From contig JAKBAV010000005.1 in NCBI GenBank assembly GCA_021826225.1, forward strand, positions 1 through 64,000: a DNA stretch of 64,000 nucleotides, given 5' to 3'. A program made the position numbers and the translations under genes. Below the pieces are notes generated by a model. That model made no database searches. It saw only the letters and a program-made list of their open reading frames with translations, and had not been told where the DNA came from. Positions 34,588 to 44,271 of this stretch are shown piece by piece. This DNA is from Pseudomonadota bacterium. Its GTDB lineage: Bacteria; Pseudomonadota; Alphaproteobacteria; Acetobacterales; Acetobacteraceae. How positions within the stretch are numbered: the stretch's first letter is position 1; the number at the start of each line of letters is the position of its first letter.

Positions 34588-37449
34588 ATGGCTGGTGTAG
34601 ATATCCTCGCGACGGCGATGAACGGTGCCAATGCTCAGTTCATCGCGCAGCTTTACGCCAAATGGGTGGATGAGCCGGATTCGGTTGACCCGGATTTCGC
34701 CGCCTTGTTCGCCAGTCTCGATGATGACGACCGCTATGCCCTCACCGATGCCTCCGGGGCCTCCTGGGCACCGCGTCCATCGGTTTTCGAGACGGTCACC
34801 ACCGATGCCGCGCCCAATCCGGCCGGCAGATCCATGCTTTCAACCGCCGAGATGCGTGCCGCGACGCTGGATTCCATCCGTGCGCTCATGCTTATCCGCG
34901 CCTATCGCGTGCGCGGGCATCTGGAAGCGCAGCTCGACCCGCTGGGGCTGAAGCGCCCCGGCCACCATACCGAGCTTGACCCCGCCACCTATGGCTTCAT
35001 CGAGCCGGCCGATTTTGACCGCCCCATCTTCCTCGACCGCGTGCTGGGCTTCGAGACCACCACGCTGCGCGAGATTATCGCCGAGCTGCGGAAAAGCTAT
35101 TGCGGCGCCATCGGCGTGGAATTCATGCATATCCAGGACCCGGTGCAGAAGGGCTGGATTCAGAAGCGCATCGAAGGCGCGCCTTGGCTGAGCGCCTTCG
35201 ACAATAAGGGCAAGGCAAAGATCCTGCGCCAGCTGACCGAGGCCGACAGCTTCGAGACCTTCTGCCAGAAGCGCTTCGTCGGCACCAAGCGGTTTGGGCT
35301 TGAGGGCGGCGAGAGCACCATTCCGGCGTTGCATGCCATCATCGAGAGCGCGGCCAATGGCGGTGTGCGCGAGATCGCCATCGGCATGCCGCATCGCGGC
35401 CGCCTCAACACGCTTGTCAACATCGTCAAAAAACCGCTGGTCGCGCTGTTCTCGGAATTCGGCGGCGCCTCGGCCAAGCCGGAGGACGTGCAGGGCTCCG
35501 GGGATGTGAAATACCATCTCGGCACCTCGACCGACCTTATCATCAACGGCAATAAGGTGCATCTGTCGCTGCAACCCAACCCGTCGCATCTCGAAGCGGT
35601 GGACCCGGTGGTGGTCGGCAAGATCCGCGCCCGGCTGGACATGCGGGGCGACAAGTCCCGTCGCTCGGCCATGGCCATCATGATGCATGGCGATGCCGCC
35701 TTCGCCGGCCAGGGGCTGGTGTATGAAACCCTGGCGATGAGCCAGTTGATCGGCTATCGCACCGGCGGCTCCATTCATCTTGTCGTCAACAACCAGATCG
35801 GTTTCACCACCGTGCCGGCGCATGCTTTCTCGGGCATGTATTGCACCGATGTGGCCAAGGCGATTCAGGCGCCGATCCTGCATGTGAATGGCGACCATCC
35901 GGAAGCCGTGGTGTTCGCCGCGCGCCTGGCCAGCGAATTTCGCAATGAATTCGCGGTGGATGTGGTCATCGATCTGGTGTGCTACCGCCGCCATGGCCAT
36001 AATGAGAATGACGAGCCGGCTTTCACCCAGCCGACCATGTACAAGGCGATCCGGTCGTTGAAGACCACGCGCACCCTGTATGCCGAGAAACTGGAGAAGG
36101 AAGGCTCGGTCTCGCCCGCCGAAACCAAGGCCATTCTGGATGAGTATAACCAGACGCTGGAAGACGCCTTCGAGGGCGCGAAAAGCTACAAGGTGAACAA
36201 GGCCGACTGGCTGGAGGGCCATTGGACCGGGCTGGGCGCCAGTGCCGGGGATGCGGATTTGCAGGAGGCCGATACCGCCGTGCCACTCGCGACATTGCGC
36301 GAGGTGGGTGCCGCCCTGTCCACGCCGCCGCGGGATTTCGACCTCAACCCCAAGATCACGCGCCAGCTTGAAGCCAAGACGCAGATGATCGACTCCGGCG
36401 AGGGTATTGACTGGGCGACCGGCGAGGCGCTCGGCTTCGGTACGCTGTTGCTCGATGGGCACCGCGTGCGGCTATCCGGCGAGGATTGCCAGCGCGGGAC
36501 GTTCAGCCAGCGTCATGCCGTGCTGATCGACCAGACCAACCAGAACGAATACACCCCGCTGAACAATATCCGCCCGGGCCAGGCGCCGATCGAGATTTTC
36601 AACTCGCTCCTCTCCGAAGCCGGGGTGCTGGGGTTTGAATATGGCTATGCGCTGGCCGACCCCAACGTGCTGGTGCTGTGGGAAGGCCAGTTCGGCGACT
36701 TCGCCAATGGCGCGCAGGTCATCATCGACCAGTTCATAGCCTCGGGCGAGACCAAATGGCTGCGCATGTGCGGGCTGGTGATGCTGCTGCCGCATGGCCA
36801 TGAAGGCCAGGGGCCGGAACATTCCTCCGCGCGGCTGGAGCGCTACCTGCAGCTTTGCGCCGAGCACAACATGACCGTGTGCAACATCTCCACCCCGGCG
36901 AATTACTTCCACGCTCTGCGCCGGCAGCTCAAGCGCAATTTCCGCAAGCCGCTGATCCTGATGACGCCGAAATCGCTGTTGCGCCACAAGCTCTGCGTCT
37001 CGCCGCTGAGCGACATGGCGGAGGGCTCCAGCTTCAAATTCGTCATCCCCGAAACCGATGAGCTGCTGCCGCCGGAGGAAATCCGCCGCGTCGTGCTATG
37101 CGCGGGCAAGGTGTATTATGACCTGCTGGCCGAGCGCCGCGAGCGCGGCATCAAGGATGTCGCCATTCTGCGCCTGGAGCAGTTCTACCCCTTCCCGGTG
37201 AAGGCGCTGAAGGTGGCGCTTGAGCCTTATGTCGGCGCCGAGCTGGTATGGTGCCAGGAAGAACCGGCGAATAACGGTGCCTGGTACTTCCTCGATCGCC
37301 GCCTTGAATACGTGCTCGGGCTGATCGGCAATCTTGCCAAGCGGCCGCTTTATATCGGCCGTCCGGCGGCTGCCTCGCCCGCCACGGGTCTGGCGAAAGT
37401 GCATGCCGCTGAGCAGGCGGCACTGGTCGACCAGGCGCTGAGCGTTTAA
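34588..37449 (+). CDS. sucA: 2-oxoglutarate dehydrogenase E1 component
   Basis: Thiamine-diphosphate-dependent decarboxylase of the 2-oxoglutarate dehydrogenase complex. 953 residues from MAGVDILATAMNG; an N-terminal helix with FIAQLYAKWVDEPDSVD is used for E2 binding. Motifs: GMPHRGRLNTLVNI, the TDP-binding GDAAFAGQG, HLVVNNQIGFTT, YRRHGHNENDEPAFTQP, ENEYTPL-type NQNEYTPLNNI, and RHKLCVSPLSDM near the C-terminus. Length typical (about 930-990). Directly followed by sucB 40 bases downstream. Confidence 0.97.
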   Translation: MAGVDILATAMNGANAQFIAQLYAKWVDEPDSVDPDFAALFASLDDDDRYALTDASGASWAPRPSVFETVTTDAAPNPAGRSMLSTAEMRAATLDSIRALMLIRAYRVRGHLEAQLDPLGLKRPGHHTELDPATYGFIEPADFDRPIFLDRVLGFETTTLREIIAELRKSYCGAIGVEFMHIQDPVQKGWIQKRIEGAPWLSAFDNKGKAKILRQLTEADSFETFCQKRFVGTKRFGLEGGESTIPALHAIIESAANGGVREIAIGMPHRGRLNTLVNIVKKPLVALFSEFGGASAKPEDVQGSGDVKYHLGTSTDLIINGNKVHLSLQPNPSHLEAVDPVVVGKIRARLDMRGDKSRRSAMAIMMHGDAAFAGQGLVYETLAMSQLIGYRTGGSIHLVVNNQIGFTTVPAHAFSGMYCTDVAKAIQAPILHVNGDHPEAVVFAARLASEFRNEFAVDVVIDLVCYRRHGHNENDEPAFTQPTMYKAIRSLKTTRTLYAEKLEKEGSVSPAETKAILDEYNQTLEDAFEGAKSYKVNKADWLEGHWTGLGASAGDADLQEADTAVPLATLREVGAALSTPPRDFDLNPKITRQLEAKTQMIDSGEGIDWATGEALGFGTLLLDGHRVRLSGEDCQRGTFSQRHAVLIDQTNQNEYTPLNNIRPGQAPIEIFNSLLSEAGVLGFEYGYALADPNVLVLWEGQFGDFANGAQVIIDQFIASGETKWLRMCGLVMLLPHGHEGQGPEHSSARLERYLQLCAEHNMTVCNISTPANYFHALRRQLKRNFRKPLILMTPKSLLRHKLCVSPLSDMAEGSSFKFVIPETDELLPPEEIRRVVLCAGKVYYDLLAERRERGIKDVAILRLEQFYPFPVKALKVALEPYVGAELVWCQEEPANNGAWYFLDRRLEYVLGLIGNLAKRPLYIGRPAAASPATGLAKVHAAEQAALVDQALSV

Positions 37450-37489
37450 GCGATAAACCGTCCAACGCAACGAGAAGCTAGGAGAGATC

Positions 37490-38713
37490 ATGGCCGCCGA
37501 CATCAAAGTCCCGACATTGGGTGAGAGCGTGACAACCGCCACCATCGCCCGCTGGATCAGACAGGTCGGCGAGGCCGTTGCGGCTGATGAGCCGCTGGTG
37601 GAGCTGGAGACGGACAAGGTTACGGTCGAGGTCAACGCGCCGCAAGCCGGCGTGCTGGCCGAAATTTCCGCACCGGAAGGCACCGAGGTCGAGGTTGGCG
37701 GGTTGCTCGGCCGCATCGAGGCCGGCACGGGTGCCGCCGCCGCACCGGCCGCGCCAACGCCCGAGCCCACGCCACTGCCGCCGGCGACAGGCGTGCGGAC
37801 GCCGCAGGCTGCCCCCGGCCCGGTCGCCAGGCCCGGTGTTTCAGCACTGCCGGCCGCCGCCCGGCTGATGGAAGACAGGCACGTCTCCGGCGAGGGCATT
37901 GCCGGCACCGCCAAGGATGGCCGTATTTCCAAGGGCGATGTGCTGGAGTTTCTCAACAAGCCCGCCGTGCAGCAGGCGCCGCCGCCGGTGAAACCCGCGC
38001 GCACGCCGGATGTGCGTGAGGAACGCGTGAAGATGACGCGGCTGCGCAAGACCATCGCCGCCCGGCTGAAAGATGCGCAGAACTCCGCCGCCATGCTCAC
38101 CACCTTCAACGAGGTGGATATGAGCGCGATCATGGGCCTGCGCGCTGAATACAAGGACGCCTTTGAGAAGAAGCATAAAGGCATCCGGCTTGGCTTCAAC
38201 GGATTTTTCGTCAAAGCCGTCTGCGCAGCGTTGCAGGAATTCCCGGCGGTGAATGCCGAGATCGATGGCGATGACATCGTCTACAAGCATTTCGTGCATA
38301 TGGGCATCGCCGTTGGCGGGGCGAACGGGTTGGTCGTGCCGGTCATCCGCGATGCCGACCAGAAGAGCATCGCGCAGATCGAATCCGAGATCGCCGGTTT
38401 CGCCAAGGCGGCCAAGGATGGCACGCTGAAGCTGGAACAGCTTTCGGGCGGCACGTTCTCGATCACCAATGGCGGGGTGTACGGCTCGCTGATGTCCACC
38501 CCCATTCTCAACCCGCCGCAATCGGCCATTCTCGGGATGCATAAGATCCAGGAACGGCCGGTGGCGCTGAACGGGCAGGTGGTGATCCGGCCGATGATGT
38601 ATCTGGCGGTGTCCTACGACCACCGGATCATCGATGGCCGCGAGGCGGTTTCGTTCCTGGTGCGGGTGAAGGAGAGCCTCGAAGACCCGCGCCGGTTGCT
38701 GCTCGAAATCTGA
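37490..38713 (+). CDS. sucB: Dihydrolipoyl succinyltransferase E2 component
   Basis: Core acyltransferase of the 2-oxoglutarate dehydrogenase complex. 407 residues: single lipoyl domain with the lipoyl-lysine in [11 protein letters not shown], a Pro/Ala linker, an E1/E3-binding domain ([14 protein letters not shown]... [12 protein letters not shown]), and the catalytic domain ending in [17 protein letters not shown] with the active-site His and Asp. AGGAG lies before the ATG. The lpd (E3) gene that often follows is absent here; a hairpin and a convergent SDR gene follow. Confidence 0.97.
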   Translation: MAADIKVPTLGESVTTATIARWIRQVGEAVAADEPLVELETDKVTVEVNAPQAGVLAEISAPEGTEVEVGGLLGRIEAGTGAAAAPAAPTPEPTPLPPATGVRTPQAAPGPVARPGVSALPAAARLMEDRHVSGEGIAGTAKDGRISKGDVLEFLNKPAVQQAPPPVKPARTPDVREERVKMTRLRKTIAARLKDAQNSAAMLTTFNEVDMSAIMGLRAEYKDAFEKKHKGIRLGFNGFFVKAVCAALQEFPAVNAEIDGDDIVYKHFVHMGIAVGGANGLVVPVIRDADQKSIAQIESEIAGFAKAAKDGTLKLEQLSGGTFSITNGGVYGSLMSTPILNPPQSAILGMHKIQERPVALNGQVVIRPMMYLAVSYDHRIIDGREAVSFLVRVKESLEDPRRLLLEI

Positions 38714-38720
38714 GGGTGAA

Positions 38721-38745
38721 GCCAGGGGTGGCGCCCCTGGCCTTT
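38721..38745 (+). terminator. Hairpin after sucB
   Basis: GCCAGGGG (38721-38728), loop TGGCG, CCCCTGGC (38734-38741), then CTTT. The stem is perfect over 8 bp and the following T-run is short, so it is a plausible but weak terminator between convergent sucB and the SDR gene. Its CCAGGG core resembles parts of the palindromic elements. Confidence 0.55.
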
Positions 38746-38753
38746 GGGCGGGA

Positions 38754-39521
38754 TTAAGCTTCGATCGCGTCCAGCGATTCGGGAAGAACCTGGCCGCCAT
38801 CCACCGTAATGGTCTGTCCCGTTATGAAGGCTGCCTCCTCGGAGGCCAGGAACAGCGCCGTATTGGCGATGTCCTCCACGGTGCCGAGGCGCTTCAGCGG
38901 GATGGCGGCAACCATGGCGGCGATGTAGTCTGGGCCGTTGCTCAACAGTCCCTCGGTAAAAATATTGCCCGGCAGCACTGCGTTCACCGTAATGCCGCGC
39001 GGGGCCAGCTCCAGCGCGGCAGTGCGCATGAAGCCGAGCTGCCCGGCCTTTGAGGCGCCGTAATGCGACCAGCCGGGATAGCCGGTGATCGGCCCGGTAA
39101 TGGATGAGGTGAGGATGATGCGCCCCGAACCGGCGGCCGTCATCGCGGGCAGCACGGCCTGGGATGAGAAAAACGCGCTGCGCAGATTGGTGTTCATGAC
39201 AAGCTCGTATTGTTCCAGCGTCATGTCCGCCAATTTGGCCGGGGGGAAAATGCCGGCATTGGCGCAGAGTATGTCGATGCCGCCAAACCGTGCCACCGCC
39301 GCCTCGGCCATGGCTTTACATTCGTCTGGCGAAGCCACATCCGCCGCGAAGCCCGCCGCATGCGGGCCGATCCGGGCGGCCACGGCATCGGCATCGGCCT
39401 GGTTGCGCGATACCACCAGCACGTTAATGCCGGCCTGGCCGAAGCGCAGCGCCATGCCCCGCCCGATGCCGCGGCTGGCGCCGGTGACGATTACGGTTTT
39501 GCCGGCGAGCGATTTCAGCAT
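38754..39521 (-). CDS. Short-chain dehydrogenase/reductase (SDR), substrate unknown
   Basis: 255 residues from MLKSLAGKTVIVTGASRGIGRG, the classical NADP-binding TGxxxGIG motif. CANAGIF replaces the common NNAG, catalytic SxnYxxxK is in SSITGPITGYPGWSHYGASKAG, and the C-terminal GQTITVDGGQVLPES is typical. The long open frame upstream over the DeoR region is not coding. Divergent from the DeoR-type regulator with 109 bases between starts, suggesting it may be that regulator's target, such as a polyol or sugar dehydrogenase (inference). Confidence 0.88.
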   Translation of the reverse strand: MLKSLAGKTVIVTGASRGIGRGMALRFGQAGINVLVVSRNQADADAVAARIGPHAAGFAADVASPDECKAMAEAAVARFGGIDILCANAGIFPPAKLADMTLEQYELVMNTNLRSAFFSSQAVLPAMTAAGSGRIILTSSITGPITGYPGWSHYGASKAGQLGFMRTAALELAPRGITVNAVLPGNIFTEGLLSNGPDYIAAMVAAIPLKRLGTVEDIANTALFLASEEAAFITGQTITVDGGQVLPESLDAIEA

Positions 39522-39534
39522 CAGACATCTCCTC

Positions 39535-39564
39535 GGGTTAAGCGGTTGCGGGTTAAGCGGTTGC
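39535..39564. promoter_or_regulatory. Tandem 15-bp repeat in the SDR-DeoR intergenic region
   Basis: GGGTTAAGCGGTTGC is present twice, back to back (39535-39549 and 39550-39564), and the second copy continues into the palindrome GGTTGCAACC (39559-39568). It lies 14 bases upstream of the SDR start and 66 bases from the regulator start, a good operator candidate. The motif GGTTAAGCGG also occurs upstream of sucA. Confidence 0.55.
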
Positions 39565-39630
39565 AACCTCAGCATTTGCATCATGCCCAGGCAACAACCA
39601 TAATCAAGTTTGGACAAGCGGGCGCGGGGT

Positions 39631-40392
39631 ATGAGGCAGGAAAAAGACATGCGGCAGCGCCAGATACTCGCGACGCTGGATATCACCCCCTCCTTGCGGG
39701 TGGCCGAGCTGGCGCAACGGCTGAACGTCTCCACGGAAACCATCCGCCGCGATCTCGATGCCCTGACCCAGGCGGGGCTGCTCAACCGCACCTATGGCGG
39801 GGCGGTACGCCCGGTGGGCCACGAGCCGGCGCTGGCCGAGCGCCATGCCCTGTTCGTGGCCGAACGCCGCCGCATCGCCGATGCCACCGTGCCGTTGCTG
39901 AGCGGCGCGCGCGTGCTGTTTTTCGGCTCGGGTGCAACGGTCGAGCATGTCGCCCGCGCGGTGGCGCTGGCGGTGCGGGGTATTCTGGTAGTGACTCATT
40001 CCATCGGCGTGGCGGCGGCGCTGGGGGTTAATTCCAGCATCGAGGTGCTGCTGCTGCCGGGCGAGTACCATGCAGTGGAGGGCATCGTACTCGGCGGCCA
40101 TACGGTGGCGTTTCTGCAGGGCCTGCATGCCGATGCCGCCGTGCTCGGCGCCAGCGGGATGACGGGCGAGGGGCCGCATGACGTATTGCCGGAAACCGCC
40201 GCTGTGTTCGCCGCCATGGCGGCGCGTGCGGGGCGCAGTATCGTTACCGCCGACCATTCCAAGTTTGGCAGGGTTTTCACCGCCCGCTACGCCGCCTGGC
40301 GGCAGATCGCGCATCTCGTCACGGATGCCGCGCCCGAGGGTCCGCTCGCCTGGGAGCTGGAGCGCGCGCAGGTGCCGGTCACCATCGCTTGA
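39631..40392 (+). CDS. DeoR-family transcriptional regulator
   Basis: 253 residues from ATG 39631; a TTG at 39610 or ATG at 39649 are alternatives. N-terminal winged helix-turn-helix with MRQRQILATLD and VAELAQRLNVSTETIRRDLDALTQAGLLNRTYGGAV, the DeoR signature, then a sugar-phosphate-sensing domain with VLFFGSGATVEHVARAV, VVTHSI and the SIVTADHSKFGR motif. Such repressors answer to phosphosugars. Divergent from an SDR; a 15-bp tandem repeat in the gap is a plausible operator. Confidence 0.9.
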   Translation: MRQEKDMRQRQILATLDITPSLRVAELAQRLNVSTETIRRDLDALTQAGLLNRTYGGAVRPVGHEPALAERHALFVAERRRIADATVPLLSGARVLFFGSGATVEHVARAVALAVRGILVVTHSIGVAAALGVNSSIEVLLLPGEYHAVEGIVLGGHTVAFLQGLHADAAVLGASGMTGEGPHDVLPETAAVFAAMAARAGRSIVTADHSKFGRVFTARYAAWRQIAHLVTDAAPEGPLAWELERAQVPVTIA

Positions 40393-40448
40393 AGCGGATC
40401 GCCTGAAGCATGGTTGTAATGCCGGGGGAGCGGCCTAACATCACATCC

Positions 40449-42995
40449 ATGTCTGGACTCCAGCCCAGGGTGAAGGCGGTACTGGGGCCGACCAATACCG
40501 GTAAGACGCATCTCGCGATGGAGCGTCTGCTTGCCCATCATTCCGGCATTATCGGCTTTCCGCTGCGCCTGCTGGCGCGCGAGAATTACGACCGCATGGT
40601 GGCGGCCAAGGGCATCCGCAACGTTGCTTTGATTACCGGCGAGGAAAAGATCGTGCCGCCCGGCGCGCGCTGGTTTGCCTGCACGGTCGAGGCCATGCCG
40701 CTGGACCGGCCCGTGGAATTTCTAGCGGTGGATGAAATTCAGCTCTGCGCCGACCCCGATCGCGGGCATATTTTTACGGATCGGCTGCTGCATGCGCGCG
40801 GGCTGGTGGAGACCATGTTCATGGGGGCGGAGACGATCCGCCCGCTGCTGAAACGGCTGGTGCCTTATGCCGAGGTCGAGACGCGGCCGCGTTTGTCGAA
40901 GCTGACCTATGCCGGCACGGCGAAGCTTGGGCGGTTACCGCCGCGAACCGCCATCGTCGCGTTTTCGGCAGCGGAAGTTTATGCGATTGCCGAGGCGGTG
41001 CGGCGGCGGCGCGGCGGGTGCGCGGTGGTCATGGGGCGGCTCTCGCCCCGTACCCGCAATGCGCAGGTCGCGCTGTACCAGGAGAAGGAGGTCGATTTTC
41101 TGGTCGCCACGGATGCCATCGGCATGGGGCTGAACATGGATGTGAACCATGTGGCCTTTGCCGGGATACAGAAGTTTGACGGCCATAAGCCGCGCCTGCT
41201 TTACGCCCCCGAGATCGGCCAGATCGCCGGCCGGGCCGGGCGCGGCATGCGCGATGGCACATTTGGGGTGACCGCCGACTGCCCGCCGCTTGGGGACGAT
41301 CTGGTGGAGGCCGTCGAGGCGCATGAATTCGAGCCGCTGGAGCAGTTGTTCTGGCGCAATGCAGCGCTTGATTTTTCCTCTGTCGGGGCGCTGCTCGACA
41401 GCCTGAACGCCGCCCCGCCGCGTCTGGGGCTGGTGCGCGGCAATGAGGCGACGGATGTGCAGACCCTGGCCGCCCTGGCGCTGGACAAGGATATTGCCCG
41501 CCGCGCCGAGGGACGGGCGGCGACCAGGCTGCTCTGGGAGGCTTGTCAGGTGCCGGATTTCCGCAAGCTCGCGACCGACACCCATGTTAAACTCTGCGGT
41601 AAGATTTTCAGCCATTTGCGCGCGGCGGAGAAGCTTCCCGTGGATTGGGTGCGTGGCGAGATCGACGCGCTGGATAAAACCGAGGGCGATATCGACACGT
41701 TGATGCAGAGGCTGACGGATGTGCGCGTTTGGGCCTATATAACGGCGCGGACGGATTGGATGCGTGACGCCGATACCTGGGCCATGCGGGCCCGCGCGGT
41801 GGAGGATAGGCTTTCCGATACTTTGCACGTAAAGCTGATGGCGCGATTTGTGGATAAAAGGGCGGCACATTTGACCAGACGTTTGGAAGATTCTGCACCG
41901 GAAGAGCTGCAGGCAGTGGTGGCTGAAAATGGCACCGTGCTGGTGGAGGGCCATGAGGTCGGCAGGATTGAAGGATTTCAGTTTTCTCCCGACCCCTCGA
42001 CCCAGGGGCAGGAGCAGAAGATTTTGCTCCGCGCCGCCAGGCGGGCCTTGGCGCAGGAGATGCCGCGCCGGATTCTACGCGCCGAGACCGCGGCCGATGA
42101 GGCGTTTACGCTGACCGATGACCGGCAGATCGAGTGGGAGGGGGCGAAAATCGCGCGGCTGAAGAAGTCCGAGATTTTTTTGAAGCCCGGCATCGAGATC
42201 CTGCATTCGGAATTCCTCGACGGGCTGGCGCGTGAGCGGCTGCGCGGGCGCCTTGCCGCCTACCTCGCGGCCGAGACGGAAAAGCGCCTGGGCGCGCTGC
42301 TCAAAGCCATGGAAAACCCGCCAGCACCTTTGCGCGGCATCGTGCACCGGCTGAGTGAGAGCGGTGGCGTGCTGGACGCGGAGTCCGTGGCGCCGGATTT
42401 GCGCCAGGAGGCGAAGAAATTCGGCATCGATCTCGGGCGGTTCGCGATTTATCTGCCGGCGGCGCTGAAGCCCGGCGCGGCCCGGCTGCGGGCTTTGTTC
42501 TGGGGTGTGTGGCATGACCGCAACCCGCCGCCAATGCCGGCCGCCGGGCTGGTGAGCGCACCGATGCCGGTGAACTGGGGGCCGGATTTCGCCCTCGCCA
42601 TGGGCTGGGTGCAGGCCGGGCCGCTGATGATCCGGCTGGATGTGGTGGAACGGGTGACGCGCGAGTTGCATTACCTCATCCGCAAGCATCCGATTCTGCT
42701 GCCGCCCAATCTCGGCTCCCGCATGGGGCTGAAGCCGGACCAGCTTGTGCCGGTGCTGCATGTTCTGGGTTTTCGCATCATCGCCGCCGGTGTGCTGGGG
42801 GGCAAGCATTACGGCCCGCCGAATCCGGCGCTGCTGGCGCGGCGCAAGCAGGAGCCGCCGCAGCGCGTGCCGGTGATGGCGGTGGCCGCGCCGCCGCCCC
42901 GGCCGGCCCCGGCAATGTCCGCCGCCGCCCCGGCGGTTGATGCCGATAATCCGTTTGCCGCTCTGGCGGCGCTGAAAATGGCGGCGCGGCGCTGA
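40449..42995 (+). CDS. Suv3/MgpS-type DEAD-family RNA helicase
   Basis: 848 residues from MSGLQPRVKAV (an ATG at 40410 with similar support would add 13). Walker A GPTNTGKTHLAME, GEEKIVPPGARWFACTVEAMP, DEIQLCADPDRGHIF for the Walker B box, and a helicase C domain with ATDAIGMGLNM and IAGRAGRGMRDGTFG. This order matches Suv3, the mitochondrial RNA helicase, and its alphaproteobacterial relatives. The C-terminal part is long and Ala/Pro-rich. Immediately followed by an S4-domain gene with no gap, as is common in Alphaproteobacteria. Confidence 0.9.
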   Translation: MSGLQPRVKAVLGPTNTGKTHLAMERLLAHHSGIIGFPLRLLARENYDRMVAAKGIRNVALITGEEKIVPPGARWFACTVEAMPLDRPVEFLAVDEIQLCADPDRGHIFTDRLLHARGLVETMFMGAETIRPLLKRLVPYAEVETRPRLSKLTYAGTAKLGRLPPRTAIVAFSAAEVYAIAEAVRRRRGGCAVVMGRLSPRTRNAQVALYQEKEVDFLVATDAIGMGLNMDVNHVAFAGIQKFDGHKPRLLYAPEIGQIAGRAGRGMRDGTFGVTADCPPLGDDLVEAVEAHEFEPLEQLFWRNAALDFSSVGALLDSLNAAPPRLGLVRGNEATDVQTLAALALDKDIARRAEGRAATRLLWEACQVPDFRKLATDTHVKLCGKIFSHLRAAEKLPVDWVRGEIDALDKTEGDIDTLMQRLTDVRVWAYITARTDWMRDADTWAMRARAVEDRLSDTLHVKLMARFVDKRAAHLTRRLEDSAPEELQAVVAENGTVLVEGHEVGRIEGFQFSPDPSTQGQEQKILLRAARRALAQEMPRRILRAETAADEAFTLTDDRQIEWEGAKIARLKKSEIFLKPGIEILHSEFLDGLARERLRGRLAAYLAAETEKRLGALLKAMENPPAPLRGIVHRLSESGGVLDAESVAPDLRQEAKKFGIDLGRFAIYLPAALKPGAARLRALFWGVWHDRNPPPMPAAGLVSAPMPVNWGPDFALAMGWVQAGPLMIRLDVVERVTRELHYLIRKHPILLPPNLGSRMGLKPDQLVPVLHVLGFRIIAAGVLGGKHYGPPNPALLARRKQEPPQRVPVMAVAAPPPRPAPAMSAAAPAVDADNPFAALAALKMAARR

Positions 42996-43265
42996 ATGGA
43001 GGCCGAGGCGGATGTTTTACGTCTCGACAAATTCCTGGTTTTCGCGCGGTTTTGTAAAACCCGTGCCGTGGCGCTGGCGCTGGTGGAGCAAGGCGGGGTG
43101 CGCATCAACCGCCAGCCCACGGAAAAGCCCCATGCCAGATTGCGGCCGGGCGACGTGCTGACACTGGCACTGCCCGCCGGGGTGAAGGTGGTGGAGGTGC
43201 TGGGGTTGCCAGCGCGGCGCGGGAGCGCGCCGGTGGCGCAGGAGTTTTACCGGGAACTGCCGTGA
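42996..43265 (+). CDS. S4-domain RNA-binding protein (HslR/Hsp15-like)
   Basis: 89-residue protein consisting of an S4 domain: RLDKFLVFARFCKTRAVALALVEQGGVRINRQ, with the C-terminal segment RLRPGDVLTLALPAGVKVVEVL. Similar to heat shock protein Hsp15, which binds stalled 50S subunits carrying nascent chains. Start immediately follows the helicase stop. The pair is commonly followed by fdxA and carD in Alphaproteobacteria; here a 1.76-kb segment intervenes. Confidence 0.88.
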   Translation: MEAEADVLRLDKFLVFARFCKTRAVALALVEQGGVRINRQPTEKPHARLRPGDVLTLALPAGVKVVEVLGLPARRGSAPVAQEFYRELP

Positions 43266-43316
43266 GGTTGCGCACGGGCCAACGAGCGCTGCTGCCCACG
43301 TGGCATCAAGGGCCCC

Positions 43317-43346
43317 TTGACAGGGTAGGGTTGTGGCGGATGATAC
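43317..43346 (+). promoter_or_regulatory. Candidate promoter of the DUF3298-like gene
   Basis: A perfect -35 hexamer TTGACA at 43317-43322 is followed, after 18 bases, by TGATAC at 43341-43346, a poor -10. The putative gene start lies at 43358. Strength is uncertain because of the weak -10. Confidence 0.35.
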
Positions 43347-43357
43347 GATACCACAAT

Positions 43358-44264
43358 ATGCCATCTATCCAAAGGTCGCGAAAATTGTTAAGTTTTTATC
43401 GCATATTTTGCCTAGTCCTTCCCGCGCTGTTTTGCGGTGGTCTGGCCCAGGCGCAAAGTGTTTATGTGCAAGCGCCCCCACCTGAAGCCCTAGGTTAAGC
43501 CGCCTCTTAGCGCCCTTTGGCAAATGGACAATGGCTCCGGATACCAAATGATCTTGGTTCGCAATTCTGGCGAACATTCACCTGGCCCGGCCGGTGATTC
43601 TCAAGGCGCAGGGGGCGGCGGTCTGATCAAGCTCAATGTCATTTACCCCGTCGTTATCTCGCCGCTAACGAATGAAATCAAAACCTACAACAATACGATC
43701 ATTGGTTTGATTCCCCGATGGTGGAACGATATCTCGGGTCCGTCGGATAATTCGCAGGCAGCCGATCCGGATGCTGATCATACCCTGTCATGTTCACCAG
43801 GTGGTGGGGCGGAAGCCAATGGGCGATGGGGTGCGCAGCAGCAGGAAATGATGCTTCCTGGGGTCATTTCGATGACCTGCGTTGGTGTGGAATATTACCA
43901 TGGCGGCAGAAGTCCATATAGCGTGGAATGGGGTTATAACTGGCTAGTATCACAGCAACGTCAGATTAAGCCCACCGACGTGTTCATTGCGAATTCTGGG
44001 TGGTTAAAGGCTCTTACAGCCTTGCTGAATGCCGAGAGGCAAAATGCCGCGCCATGGGATAAGACGATAGACGTTGCGGACAGACATCATTGGGTGCTCG
44101 GTGCTAACGGACTTGGTTTTGCTTATAGCGCAGAGGAGTTTACCGGATACGCGGATGGGGGTGATGTCGATTTCACGGTCATTCCCTGGTCCAAACTTGC
44201 TTCATATCTGCGCAAGGACGGTATCGTCCGGCAAAAATACTGGACTGTCGGTACGTCTGACTGA
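43358..44264 (+). pseudogene. Secreted DUF3298/RsiV-like protein, frameshifted
   Basis: Two reading frames make one recognisable protein. Frame one from 43358 encodes MPSIQRSRKLLSFYRIFCLVLPALFCGGLAQAQ, a signal peptide, and runs to a TAA at 43496-43498. The second frame, whose first ATG is 43524, encodes about 246 residues to 44264. Removing one T in GGTTAAG (43495-43496) joins them as PPPEALG-KPPLSALWQMDNGSG without stops. The C-terminal part (LGFAYSAEEFTGYADGGDVDFTVIPWSKLASYLRKD) resembles DUF3298, found in RsiV and PdaC; function otherwise unknown. AT content is higher than in the neighbouring genes. Confidence 0.7.
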
Positions 44265-44271
44265 TTGTGCC

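Noticed and set aside
34840-36462. 540-codon minus-strand frame opposite sucA
   Set aside because: Antisense shadow of a strongly conserved gene.
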